From contig NW_005179229.1 of assembly GCF_000350225.1 (NCBI RefSeq), positions 35,870 through 99,869 of the forward strand: a DNA stretch of 64,000 nucleotides, written 5' to 3'. Position numbers and translations under genes: made by a program. Shown in pieces: positions 30,626-42,491 of this stretch (the stretch's first letter is position 1; every line of letters starts with the position of its first letter). A model generated the notes under the pieces. That model saw only the letters and a program-made list of their open reading frames with translations. It did no database searches and was not told where the DNA came from. The stretch comes from Chondrus crispus (lineage: Eukaryota; Rhodophyta; Florideophyceae; Gigartinales; Gigartinaceae).

Positions 30626-33600
30626 ACATGCTTTTACGAGAAGTAGCTACTGCAAGCCCTAGAAGTTTTACAAACTTCTGGAACAGAACTCGCCCAAGTG
30701 CTTTGGTCAGGATATCTGCAGGCATGGAAGTGGTCGGGCAATACGACAAAGACGCAATGTTTCTCGTAATAGCATCTCGTACATAGTGGTATTTCACATC
30801 AACATGTTTATTACGACGATTGATCGATTCATTCTGTGCATACGAAATAGTCCCTGCATTGTCACACCCCATCATAATCGTGGGATCAGAATCAAGTCCA
30901 AGAACATCAGCAACCACTTGACGCAACCAATTCGCCTCCTTACACGCTTCACATAGTGCAATGTCTACTCAGCTTCACACGTCGAAGTTGCAACCACAGT
31001 CTGTTTCCGGGAACTCCAACTGATCGCTCCACCGCAGAACTTGAAAACATATCCGCTGGTCGACTTGCGAGAGTCTGAACAACCGGCCCAGTCAGCATCA
31101 CTGAAGCCGAACAACTCCGGCGATTTGGATTTATTGTCAAACACGATTCCTAAGTTTTGAGTCCCTTGCACGTATCGCATTATCCGTTTCACACCTGCCC
31201 AGTGTGACTCACATGGGTTGGCAGAATGGTGAGAAAGCTTTCCAATCGCATATGCCAAGTCTGGACGAGTGCCAACCATCAAGTACATCAGGGATCCCAC
31301 TGCCTCACGATACGGTGCATTTGTTTCGGAGTCGTTTTCGGTAGAAATCGTGGTTGTGTGACCTTGTTCCATTGGAGTCAGAGGGGGGTTACACGTTGAC
31401 ATTCGAAAACGCTCAAGCACTTTTGATGCGTACATAGTTTGAGTGAGACTCAACGTCTTGGCGGTGCGATCCCTTTGAATTTCAAGACCAATGCAGACTT
31501 TTGCTTCACCAAGGTCTTTCATCTCAAACCGTTTGTTAAGCTCCCCCTTCATCCATTTGATGACATCGATATCACTATCAGCGAGTAACAAGTCATCGAC
31601 ATAAAGTGCAACCAGCATGATAGTGCTACCGATGCGTTTAATGTAGAGACAAGGATCACTACGCGAAGTCTCAAATCCCAATTCACCAATTAAGAAATCA
31701 TCCACTTTGGCACGCCATTGACGATGTGCTTGTTTAAGACCGTAAAGTGCTTTCAAAAGTTTGCACACGTGATCACTTTTGCTTTTGTCAATGCACCCTT
31801 CGGGTTGCTCCATGTAGATGTCTTCATCCAAGTCGCCGTTCAAAAACGCAGTCACGACATCCATCTGATGAAGTTCGAGGTCGTAATGAGCAACTAAGGG
31901 AAGAAGTAGACGAATAGTGGTAAACTTTATGACAGGGGCATATGTCTCAGTATAGTCAAGACCTTGCACGTGCTGGAATCCACGAGCAACAAGTCTGGCT
32001 TTTGAACTTTCAACTATATTGCCATTTGCATCAGGCAGTTGCTTGACATTGAAAACCCATCGAGATGTCAAGATGTTTTGACGCCTCAGATCGAGGAACA
32101 AGTTTCCAAGTCCGATTCTTGGTCTGCGAGGCAAGTTGCTTGACATTGAAAACCCATCGAGATGTCAAGATGTTTGACGCCTCAGATCGAGGAACAAGTT
32201 TCCAAGTGCGATTCTTGGTCTGCGAGGCAAGTTCTTTGTCAATGCCGGTCTGCCAAAATGCAGCTCTAGGACCGTTGGTTGCCTGGTTGAAAGTCTTGGG
32301 ACCTTCAATAGCGACATGCGCATGTGAAAGAATAGCAGCTGCAAAGTTGCTCCTCCACCATGATCCGGGAGGTCTGCTGACTCGAGACGATCTTCGCACA
32401 GCTGGAGTCGGAGTTGGAGGGGTGGCATTCGGAGTTTCGACGGCAGTTGGTACATCATCTTCATCTTCATCATTCTCACATACAGAATGAGCGCCATCGT
32501 TTTCAAGAACCTCTTCCGAAACTTCATCCTCTTCAGAACCGATCTCATCCGTATTTGGGGTATCAGCTGTATTCTCATTGTCGCCATCGAGCAATACAAC
32601 GTCAACATCACAGTTGATTGAATCACTTTCGTGTGCAGGAATGTCATGCATCCCACATGTCGATTCATCAAACTTGACATCCCGTGACACAACAATTTTA
32701 TTCAACTCTCCGTCCCAAAGTTTGTATGCCTTACTGCATTGCGAGTACCCAAGAAACATCGCTTCACGCGCTCGCAAGTCAAGCTTACGGAGCTCTAATT
32801 TCGGTAATGTATACCAACACTTTGACCCAAATACTCGCAAATGGCCAACATTTGGAGTGGAATTTATCCAAATGTGGTGCGGAGTTGTATTAACGGGCAA
32901 AGCGCGTGAAGTAACTCGATTGCGTACATATACCGAAGTGGCAAGAGCCTCGGCCCAGAATCGCTTACTGACCTGTTTATGAGAAAGCATTGAGCGGACA
33001 AGATCAATCAAAGTTCGATTTAAACGTTCAGCAACACCGTTTTGTTCAGGGGTGTACGCCGCTGTGAGTTGGTGCTGCGTACCGTTTAAATCTAAATGCG
33101 ACTTGAATTCCGTCGACAAGTACTCTCCCCCTCGATCAGTGCGAAGCACCTTTACTTTGCGACCAGTGTGGGTTTGAGCCAACTTTTCATACAACTTGTA
33201 TTTTGCAAACGCCTCAGATTTATTTCTCATCGTGTACACAACTACCCAGTTCGAGTGATCATCTACAAATGTAATGAAGTATCTCGAACCACCAATGGAC
33301 TGTACTTCGAGCGGACCGCAAACGTCAGAATGTACCAAGTCAAGACAGTTCTGTGCTCGAGACGATGATCGCTGTTTTGGGATTACTGATCGCGTTGCTT
33401 TGCCAAACACACAGGCAGGACAAATGGGAGAGTGATTGTCAGACTTCGGATTCATTGCATTGATCACATCGCTTTGACGAACGTTGATGCCACTTACCAC
33501 ATTATTGTGAATCATTGATGCGATTCCTTGTACATTAACATGGGCCATGCGTTCATGTAGCGTCTGCAGGGTAACTACGTGAGCAGAAAAGGTTTCATTC

Positions 33601-34831
33601 ATGACGTCAAGTATGTACAAATCCCCAACTTGACTCGCTGTGGCAACTACAGTTGGTCCTGCAGTTACGCGGCATTTCTCATTTTCAAATGACACTTGCA
33701 AACCCTTTGAGACCATTTGGCTAACAGACAGTAGCGAGTATCCGAAATCAGGGACATGCAAAACGTTTGACAATTTGCAAGGATGTGGACTACCGTTGAC
33801 GTTCAACATGAATTCTACCTCGCCGCGACCAGCGACATTAGCTCTAGCCTTCGTGCCCATCTCGACTGATCCAGATTGCATCTGTTCATACGTAACGAAC
33901 AAAGAGCGATCAAACGTAATGTGAGCGCTGCAACCGGAATCGACAAGCCATGACGCTACGTTTACAGCCCTCTTTTCTGGAGTGGAAGTCGAAAGCAAGC
34001 AAGTAAAGTCACTCTCCGCAAAGGCAGTAGTGGAATTGTCATCTCGAGAAATGAATGCACTTGGCTTCAAGCCAGTGTTGCGTGATCGAAAACCATCTGG
34101 CGGCGCAGGTCGGCGCCCATTCACGTCCTTGCCCCAGCAACGCGCTGCAGTATGCCCATGTCTATTGCAATTCGTACATTTCATATCGCGTCGAATAGGC
34201 ATACGATTGACAAGTGCAGGTGCATGTGGTGATGAAGCAGAAGCGGTCTTCATGCTTTCTCGTTGTTCTTCTTGCAGCAGACGACTCTTTACAAACTCGA
34301 GTCCAAACACCTTATCTTCATTGCCAAGTGCGTCAAGAGCAACAATCAAGTTATCGAATCGTGGAGGCAAGCCATTCAACACAGCCATTGCAATTTCTTT
34401 ATCGTCAATCTCAACACTCATTGACTGCAATCTGGCAGCAAGTTGCTTCACACGATTGATGAACACAAGCACTTTCTCGGATGAGAGCATAGATACAGTG
34501 TAAAAGTCGCGACGGGCGGCAAGTTTGTTGAGCAAAGTATGACGCTCAAACACATTCAGAATTGCTTCCCATGTCTCTTTCGCACTGCTACACCCTCGCA
34601 CATGTTGCAAGTAGTCATCAGAAAGCGTGAGTCCAATGACTGCCTTTGCTTTTGCGTCACCACGGATCCATTTCTCCGGTCATCTGACGTCGCATTCTCC
34701 GGGATATCATCAAAAACGTATTGATCGACATCTCGGAGAGCAAGCAGTAGCTGGATTTTCTGCTTCCAGATGTAAAAGTTAGATGCGGTCAGCTTCTCGA
34801 TTCTGACCGATCCAGAGCTTTGGTCATCCAT
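30624..34831 (-). pseudogene. C1 gag-pol polyprotein, broken by at least three frameshifts and a tandem duplication
   Basis: A copia polyprotein starting at ATG 34831 (MDDQSSG) with the normal domain order. Damage, read along the gene: one base is lost near 34675 (after DDRR) compared with C2. The region encoding ASQTKNRTWKLVPRSEAS and the following SRWVF block is duplicated in tandem at about 32041-32230, with an added T near 32077 that shifts the frame. Two bases are inserted near 30964, in the RNase H part. Zinc knuckle, protease VDSGCSAH, integrase DDE and the YVDD motif (YVDDLLLADS) are still readable. It cannot make a full protein. Confidence 0.93.
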
Positions 34832-35940
34832 TTCGCCGAATGGATGTACCCTTCGAGTATACAAGGTCTTCCGTTCCGGGATCCCAAGCCGTTAACCGAT
34901 AGTCAACACAATGGCAAGCCCACCCGTATAGGAAGTTTGTAGCGATTACTCGGAAACGTTCTTGGTGCTTGTTCCCGGCGAAGTGGAACAAGCGTATTCT
35001 TCTTAAAATGCCTTAGGGCGCTACCCCTGTATGTCAGCCAGTGCGGGTCTTTCGACTGTGAACTAAATCAAACGTGCCACGAGTAAGCACAACACTTTGC
35101 CTGTAGACGAACCAGGACTTTTGGTCACTACCGCGAACGGTCCCTGCAACCGAAATCGGCTTGTCCAAACTTGATACGGTACTACCCCAATGAGGTTTCC
35201 CACAACACAAGAATGAAACTGCCTTCGTCGTACTCGTGTGATTTGTTCACAATCACGCCTAGGGTCACCCTCTTCCGTGCGAACTTAATCAAGGTACGCG
35301 ACCTTATACACGTATAGTGAGAGGTTCAGTGTTTAGGCACGTATTCTCTTCACCCAGGGGACCGAAGTCGTACCTATAGGGCTAATACCGAGAGCGTTAC
35401 CCACACCGCCGACGCACCTCCCGAAGGCAGAGTGCGGATCGACTAGACCAGTACACTGTGATCCTCCCCGAGGATTAGTGTTTCGTCTCTCGACGATTCT
35501 TGGTCGGACCCTCGCTCAAGTCAGATTTCCAATGGCACAAGCCTTTCACCAAGAGCGAGGGTATCGGCAGCTACGACGATCACCGGCGTGATCGAAGGGC
35601 AGTCTTCTTGGATTGATATGGTACGTTGGCGACTAGGGACTACACCCACAGCTCACACAACGATTGCCAAGACCAAGCTGCAACAGACACGAAGAAGATC
35701 CACCAAGTTGAAACGACAGCAGGTAGACGGAGACGGACGACCAAGATGATAACGACAGCAAGTAGACGGCGATAGAACAAAACAAACGACGGCGGCGATG
35801 AAAACGGCGGCGGAAACGACAGCAGAAACCAAAACGAGAACGACAGCGGAGACCAAAACGAGAACGACAGCAGAATCAAACACGAAAACGGCAGCAGAAA
35901 CTGAGAACGAGCACTCACACAGCGGAACAATAACGTTGAA
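34832..35940 (-). other. C1 5' leader (untranslated region)
   Basis: 1.1 kb without a gene. The half nearest gag matches the A leader (same inverted repeats and 50-bp block, about 34878-34927). The half nearest the primer-binding site is different: on the minus strand it is an imperfect pyrimidine-rich repeat built on CTGTCGTTCTCGTTTTGG-like units (35700-35930). This also resembles the start of the B2 leader. Confidence 0.75.
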
Positions 35941-35954
35941 CTGGGCCCATAACC
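35941..35954 (-). other. C1 primer-binding site (initiator tRNA-Met anticodon arm)
   Basis: On the minus strand GGTTATGGGCCCAG directly after the LTR, the same 14 bases as in A1, A2 and B2. Confidence 0.88.
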
Positions 35955-36823
35955 TAATGGTAGGTCAGCGGGGCGAAGGGGATTCGAAGGACGGTTGATG
36001 AGGTGAAGTTGAAGGATTGGGTACCGATTTACTTCGAGTCGCCAACTTCTGGCGCTACTTATACACTTCTGCAATCTTCTAGAACTCTACTACCAAAGAC
36101 TACGACACACATACTACAAATGTATTGGCTCTAACACATGTGCCCGTCTTGCTACTCAGCCAAACTGGCGATGGCCCAACAAACAGAACAGAAAACCGCC
36201 TTACGAATTAGCACTGTCATGACGGAGAAATTAGTAAGGCAGTATAACAAAGCACAGCAAAGCACAAATTCCCTTACTATTCCAAATCCAGCGTGGCACA
36301 AATTCGTAAGGCACGTTTACAGCTCACACGTTGCCTTACGAATTCAAATCAATCCTGCGAGGACTGTTTACAGCGCACACGTTGCCTTATGAATCTGAAT
36401 CTTTCGTGAGGTCCTGTCCACTGTCAATTACAACAGTCCACATTTTGCCTTACGAATTCAAAACTCGCGCAACCGTATCTTTGTGTCCTGCTGTACCCGT
36501 GCTGCACTCCATGGACGCCGTAAACCTTTGGCACGTGCCAGGCACCCGCCACCAAGGTTCTACACTTTGTCTGTAAGACTGCAGGCGTACTGTACGCGTC
36601 CGACAGTGTAATGAGGACATGTGTCCAGGTCATACACGTGTCGGGCGAAGAAAATGAAACATGCTCAGATTTACTGTACACCGCAACCGTGTACATATTT
36701 CACACGTGTACAGGTTAAAAACCAAACTTGCTCAGCTCGTCGCGGGGAGTGTTTTCATTTTACACGTGTCATACCTGTCGTCGTGTGTCATGCATATCAG
36801 CATGTGGTCGTAGAATTACAACA
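35955..36823 (-). repeat. C1 5' LTR
   Basis: 869 bp, with the same ends as the 3' LTR but lacking its extra ~70 bp and with scattered substitutions. It borders B pol sequence at 36824 without a target duplication. Confidence 0.9.
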
Positions 36824-37873
36824 GCAGCGACCCATGTCTTTACATTCGACGCCAAGGCAATGTTATCATGATTATTGCGTTGTACGTGGACGATCTGCTG
36901 CTAGCTGGAAGTGACTTGGAGGCCATCTTATGGATGAAAAATGAACTCAACAAACGATTCGATATGAAAGACCTTGGCGAAGCGAAGACTTGTATTGGTC
37001 TAGAAATCGACCGTATACGTTCTAAACACGTCATGACCGTCACACAGTCGAAGTATGCCCAAGCAGTACTGAAACGGTTCAAAATGTCGGCATGCAATCC
37101 TTGCGTTACTCCGATGGAACAGTCTCGACATGTCACAATGCAAGTGGCCGAAACTGGCACTGATGGCAACCCATGCTTTGAACCATATCGTCAGGCCATT
37201 GGATGTCTAATGTTCCTAATGGTCGGGACCCGCCCCGATATTGCGTTTGCCATTGGAAAGTTATCTCAACACTGTGCCAACCCTCACGATTCGCATTGGA
37301 CAAGTGTGAAACGTGCTTTGAGATACTTGCGTGGGTCCCAGCATCTTGGAATAGTGTTTGGTAAAGATGATCTTGGTACGGAACTTCATGGGTATAGCGA
37401 CGCAGATTGGGGTGGATGCCTTGAATCACGAAAATCAACGAGTGGGTACGTTGTTCAAGCTTTGTGAGGGGCCTATCAGTTGGGCTTCCCGGAAACAAAC
37501 AGTAGTTGCAAAATTTACTTGTGAGGCAGAATACATCGCACTCAGTGAAGCATGCAAAGAGGCCGCGTGGCTTCGACGCTTCCATGCCGATGTACTTGGT
37601 GCGAATTCGGATCCAACAATTCGCGTTAGATGTGACAACGCTGGTACGATTGCGTTTGCTCAGAACGAATCTACAAATCGTCGCAACAAGCACATTGATA
37701 TTACGTATCATTTTGTTCGAGATGCGATGCAGCGAAAACTGGTCACATTGTACCATTGTCCGACAACAGAAATGCCAGCCAATATGCTGACCAAACCACT
37801 TGGTCGCGTGCTGTTTGAAAGATTCGTGGCCACGGTTGGGCTTTCCGATTGCAAAGCTGCCCAAAGCATGTGA
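36824..37873 (+). pseudogene. B copia fragment: end of reverse transcriptase and RNase H
   Basis: The 3' part of a B polyprotein, from just before YVDDLLLAGS (about 36886) through the RNase H (SDADWGG, CEAEYIALSEACKEAAWL, DNAGTIAFAQNE) to the TGA at 37871-37873 (ending AAQSM). A single extra T near 37450 (gttgttcaag against gtgttcaag in B2) shifts the frame, so two overlapping ORFs share the RNase H. The left end is cut exactly at the LTR of C1. The polypurine tract tcgaggggagg (37874-37884) leads into the LTR at 37885, so this is the upstream member of a B tandem. Confidence 0.93.
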
Positions 37874-37884
37874 TCGAGGGGAGG

Positions 37885-39138
37885 TATTGAAAATGGGCGA
37901 CCACATGCTGTTATCTGGAAAGTGCAAAATCGAGCGACACGTGTACATGACTTGACGGTCCGGACCCTCACCCCGTATCACCACATGACACGTGTAAATT
38001 CTCAGATTTTGGGGTTCTGGGGACGAAAGTGGACTTTTGGAGGGTTATGCAACTTTGCATAAATGCCGAAAATTTGCATTTGGCCCGAACCGTTATAGGG
38101 CTACATAGGCAATACTGCGAATCTATTGGGTGTCGGTTCGAATGCTGCAATTCTATTGGTCTGTTATTGTCCACTTATATGCAGTCATGCTGGTGATATA
38201 TCTTGAATGATCGGTATACGTTTTAATTACATCATTTCGGGGGTTTCAAGTTGTTCACCATGGTAGTAATGGGTAATTACGTGTGGCCTTGGCGCTGGAC
38301 ACTTGTGTGCGGTGTACACATGTACACATCGCCAGGTTGCTGCGTGTATGTACACTTGTACACGTCGCCTGCATACGGTCAGGCGCGTGTCCGAGTACAG
38401 TACAGGTGAATTAAAAGTACAACAAGTATTTCTCACAAGAGACATGACATGTACTTACGTGAGTATTCAGTGTATGCGTCACGCTGTATGCGACCCTTGC
38501 ATCAGCATGCGACGTTGTACTACACTCTCGTCAGCATGCGACATTGTACTGTGCTCTCGTTATGGTGCGCCGTTGGATGCAAGTTGATGACAGTACTCGT
38601 GTAATTCACATCGGATATCACGTGAGATGTGTCGAAAGTCTGGATGCACATTGTTGCTACCCGTCATAGTTGTCTAGCAGTGTGTACCGAAATTAGTAAG
38701 GTACGAAACAAGGGCATGTATGGGGACTGAGATATGACAGGACTTTGCGTTGTTGGAAATAGAGAGATGCCAAGTTGTTCATTGTGCAAGAATATATTTT
38801 GTCATGTCTGGATGCAGATTAGTAAGGTGTGAAACGATTGCATGCATGGCCATGGTTTACAGTCACTCGAAATGTGTAGAAACTGTTGTGCACTGATACT
38901 CAATAGTCAATTCGTAAGGTGGAAATAGAACAGTGTGGACGGGCCAGAAGAGGACCGCGCTTGGTCGCGCATATGGTGAGTACGGTTTACCAGGTGCCAA
39001 AGTAATGGGATAGTGTAACACTCAAAGTGTATAAGTATCGCCGAAAGACGGCTCCAAGTAAACCTCGGCACCAACTCCTTCACTCAGACACATCAACCTG
39101 CCTTCCTTCTTTCCCTTGCCCCTCCGAACCTACCATTA
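37885..39138 (+). repeat. Shared LTR between B fragment and B2
   Basis: A 1254-bp B LTR with a polypurine tract on its left and a primer-binding site on its right. It therefore serves as the 3' LTR of the upstream fragment and the 5' LTR of B2. The TATA box at about 39029 is followed by the hairpin with one mismatch (CGCC-GAAA-GACG). Confidence 0.92.
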
Positions 39139-39152
39139 GGTTATGGGCCCAG
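39139..39152 (+). other. B2 primer-binding site (initiator tRNA-Met anticodon arm)
   Basis: GGTTATGGGCCCAG directly after the LTR, identical to the site in families A and C. Confidence 0.88.
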
Positions 39153-39515
39153 TCCCTCGCTGTCGTTTCACTGCATGAGTCTGTCGTTCTCGTTCCGTTG
39201 TTTCTGCCGTCGTTGTGGCTGTCGTTTTCGCTGCCGTTTCTCGTCGTTCTTTCCGCTGGTCTTCTCGCTGTCGTTGTCGCTCTCGTTCTTGCTGTCATTC
39301 TTCGTTTTGGTTTTCGTTGCTGCTGTCGTTCTTGCTCTGTTGTGTGAATTGGTTTCGATCATCGCCCCCGCTGTCTTTGTTGTCTTCGTTCTTGGTTTGG
39401 CTTTTGTTCTTGCTGTGGTTCTTGCCGCTGTCTCTGTCTTTGGTCTTCGTCTTCGTTTCCGCTCCCGCTACCGCCGTCGTCGTCAAGCTCGCATTTGGTT
39501 TTTCTTCGTTCTCTC
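39153..39515 (+). other. B2 leader, pyrimidine-rich imperfect repeat
   Basis: About 360 bp of CTGTCGTT/CTCGTT-type imperfect repeats after the primer-binding site, similar in style to the C1 leader. Its translations are low-complexity (Phe/Val/Leu/Arg), so I do not call a gene here, although an ATG opens at 39175. Confidence 0.6.
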
Positions 39516-40187
39516 ATGCAAAGTAAGTTTTGAGTTTCTTTCCATTTCCTACACATCTAAGTGATTGTCTTTGCACATTTTGGTGGTTCTTAAGAGCAAT
39601 AATTCCAAAATCTGTTACTGACGATTATCTTCATATTCCTTATTGTGAATACCTGTTTTTACGGGGTTGTGTTAGATTTGGAATTAGTGCCGGTGCGCTC
39701 TGCCCCTGGGAAGCTGGTCACCGGTCGAACGGTTAGAACATCGGAGGTCGTATCCGTTGAGGTGCTCGAGCCTGAGGATCAACCTTCACCTCGGCTCGCG
39801 CTTCCGGGTCCATCCTCGAGTAGCGCACCATATAGGATTCCTCGTATTCCGCGCTCTGTTCCTGCACCAATAAAGAGAACTACGCATCGACTTTCTGCTC
39901 GGAAAGCGGCTGTTCTCGCAGATAAGCAGTTCAAGCGTGAGCGCAAGAGGAATCGTAAGGTGTGCCCGCGGTATAAGCGGTATTGTAAAGTGTGCGGCGT
40001 TAGTGGCAATAGTGCGAAGGCCTTTTACGACCACATTCAGTCTAGGTCTCATCGCATTCAGGTTGCCAACGCTAAGGAGACTCCGCGTTGTATCCCTTGC
40101 AATCGCGTCTTTGAGTCTCACGGGCACCTGAAGTGCCACGAGAACGGTGCCGCACACTTAAAGGTAGTTTGTGAACAGAATAGTTAG
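39516..40187 (+). CDS. Two-zinc-finger ORF in the B2 leader, probably spliced (39516-39522 joined to 39688-40187)
   Basis: The frame 39603-40187 is open but has no ATG. A consensus donor (AAA|GTAAGT, intron start 39523), an AT-rich stretch with CTGAC (39618-39622) and an acceptor TTAG (ending 39687) would join the ATG at 39516 to this frame. The protein would then start MQMPVRSAP. Two fingers follow with identical spacing CX2CX12HX5H: Cys 39984 and 39993 with His 40032 and 40050, and Cys 40089 and 40098 with His 40137 and 40155. This spacing is that of U1/matrin-type fingers, which commonly bind RNA or double-stranded nucleic acid. A Lys/Arg-rich tract (KRERKRNRK) precedes finger 1 and a Pro/Ser-rich linker lies further upstream. 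I do not know this ORF in copia elements. Other B copies here lack the region, so its spread cannot be judged. Confidence 0.5.
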
Positions 40188-40269
40188 GGATTTCATCCAA
40201 ATAAATTCACATATCTGTTCGCAAATTTCTCCTAGTGCAACTTCATAGTAATCATATCGAACTTCTTAG

Positions 40270-40319
40270 ACGGGTGGGCTTGCCATTGTGTTGACTATCG
40301 GTTAACGGCTTGGGATCCC
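40270..40319 (+). promoter_or_regulatory. 50-bp leader block shared by families A, B and C
   Basis: This 50-bp block (acgggtgggcttgcc...cttgggatccc) ends about 40 bp before the gag ATG of B2. It is identical over 50/50 bases to 19351-19400 in A1. It recurs in A2 and C1 and, mutated, in C2. It contains the palindrome GTTAAC and is followed by an AG. A splice acceptor with branch point, a packaging signal or a ribosome-entry element are possible roles. Confidence 0.6.
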
Positions 40320-40359
40320 CGAACAGATTTTCGAATACTTGAAGTTTATTTGCACTAAA

Positions 40360-42491
40360 ATGGAAGATCAAGGAGGAGGAGGATCCATCAGAATCGACAA
40401 ACTGACGGACTCCAACTTCTACGTGTGGAAGCAGAAAATTCAACTTCTGCTTGCTCTACGTGATGTTGACCAATACATCGTTGAGGGAAGAGTTCCAAGT
40501 GAGGAACGCGCGGAAGAGCGTAAGAAGTGGATCAGAGGTGACAGTAAAGCTAAAGCAATTATTGGTCTCTCCCTATCAGATGAGCATCTTGAGCATGTAC
40601 GTGATGTTGATACCGCTCATGAGATGTGGGAAGCTATTGTCAACGTGTTTGAGAGGCACACTTTGCTGAACAAACTAGCTGCACGTCGTGAGTTCTACAC
40701 AGTGAAGATGCTTTCCGGTGAAAAGGTGCTTGCATACATCAATCGTGTCAAGCAGCTGGCAGCCATTCTCAAGTCAATGAGCGTAAACATCGATGATAAG
40801 GAGATGGCCATGGCAGTGCTCAACGGTCTGCCTGCCCGTTTCGAGGCTCTCATCGTTGCACTAGATGCTCTCGGTAATGAGGAAAAGATATTCAGTTTGG
40901 ACTTTGTGAAAAGTTGTCTGCTGCAGGAAGAGCAACGAGCAAACATGAAGTCTAGCTCCTCAGAGACATCGGCTCTGGTTAATCGTGCCCCCGAACCATC
41001 GGGACATAAACGATTACAAATGCTCGAACTGCGGTCATACAGGCCATACGGCAACCCGCTGCTGGGGAAAGGATTTGAATGGGCGTCGCCCGGCTCCTCC
41101 TAGCGGATATAAACCGCGTATGTCTCAGCGGAAACAATCTGCATTTGTCACACAGAAACCTGATCCCGACATGGTTGTAAACAGCGTCGACTTCACATGT
41201 CTGATGTCGAAAGCTTCGCACACGAACGATCTGGAGATGTCGCCTTCGTGGCTCGTAGATTCAGCTTGTACAGCTCATATTACATATGACCGATCTTTGT
41301 TTGCAACGTATGAGCCACTTGAATCCGCCTCTGTTCAGATGGGAACCAAGGCTAGTGCAAAGATTGCCGGCCGTGGTGACGTTCACTTGAAGTTAAATGT
41401 AAATGGCCGCATCGAACCGTGCAAGTTGACGGATGTATTGCACGTTCCGGACTTTGCGTTCTCTGTGCTCTCTGTCAGTCGAATGACTGAACTTGGACTA
41501 AAAGTTGGGTTCGAAAATGGAAAATGCATGGCCAGGCGAGGCTCAACTGTAGTGGCGACTGCGACATTGGTTGGAGAACTTTACGTTCTCGACATCGTCA
41601 GTGACATCGGATCTACACATGATGCCACTCTGCAAACGTGGCATGAGCGATTTGCACATGTGCATTCTCAAGGTATTGCTTCGATGATTCGTGACAAGGT
41701 GGTAAGTGGAGTCAAACTACTTGGTAATGAGGCTAACAAAATCAACAATACTGACAATGATTGCATCTCTGAAAAATGTTCTGCGTGCGTCTACGGCAAA
41801 GCCACTCGATCTGTGATCCCAAAAGAGCGGTCCTCGAGGCGGGCATATTTCTGTCTAGACTTAGTTCACTCTGACGTTTGTGGTCCCGTAGAGGTGCAGT
41901 CCATTGGTGGTGCCAAGTACTTCATTACCTTCATAGATGATCACTCAAACTGGTCAGTAGTCTACCCTATGCACCATAAATCAGAAGCACTTGAACGATA
42001 CAAAATGTTTGCACAACTTGCTCAGACTCACACTGGTCGCAAGATCAAAGTGCTTCGCACCGATCGAGGTGGTGAGTATCTGTCCACGGAGTTTAAGTCT
42101 TTTCTGATTGCAAATGGTACTCAGCATCAAATGACGACCGCGTACACACCGGAGCAAAATGGCGTTGCCGAACGACTAAACAGAATTTTGGTAAACTTGG
42201 TGCGCTCCATGCTAGCGCACAAGAAAGTTACAAAGGGGTTTTGGGCAGAATCACTTGCTAATGCAGTGTACGTTCGAAATCGAGTCACGTCACGTGCCAT
42301 TCCGCCCAAGAGGACCCCATACCACTTATGGATGAAATCTGTGCCAAATGTTGGTCATTTGCGTGTTTTCGGTTCAAAGTCTTGGTATACATTACCAAAA
42401 CACAACATCCAGAAACTTGACGCCCGTGCAAAGGAGGCAATGTTTCTGGGGTATGCTGTAAATACGAAAGCTTACAAGTTGTGGGATACCG
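40360..42491 (+). pseudogene. B2 gag-protease-integrase (copia B polyprotein, left piece), frameshifted
   Basis: The full B N-terminus: ATG 40360 (MEDQGGGG), capsid-like gag with the DSNFYVWKQKI block, CX2CX4HX4C knuckle (CSNCGHTGHTATRC), protease VDSACTAH, integrase zinc half and DDE core (HSDVCGPV, RTDRGGEY, NGVAER). One extra C in the run near 40988-40992 (five C here, four in B1) shifts the frame between gag and the knuckle. Gag and the rest of pol are thus in two frames and the copy is dead. Gypsy G2 interrupts it at 42492, after KLWD, and the sequence resumes at 54510. Confidence 0.93.

Larger units (their letters stand above)
29674..36823 (-). mobile_element. C1: Ty1/copia retrotransposon, family C, decayed
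   Basis: A 7150-bp element on the minus strand with both LTRs, primer-binding site, leader, broken gag-pol and polypurine tract. The flanks do not match: tgccg on the left in G1, gcagc on the right in a B element. The LTRs also differ in length by 70 bp. Either end could come from a different C copy, joined by recombination inside the element. The protein is very close to family A (same start MDDQSSG and motifs), but the LTR is distinct. Confidence 0.92.

Noticed and set aside
39175-39564. Hydrophobic ORF (129 aa) at the start of the B2 leader as a membrane protein
   Set aside because: It is a translation of pyrimidine-rich imperfect repeats, low in complexity, and equally open in neighbouring frames.
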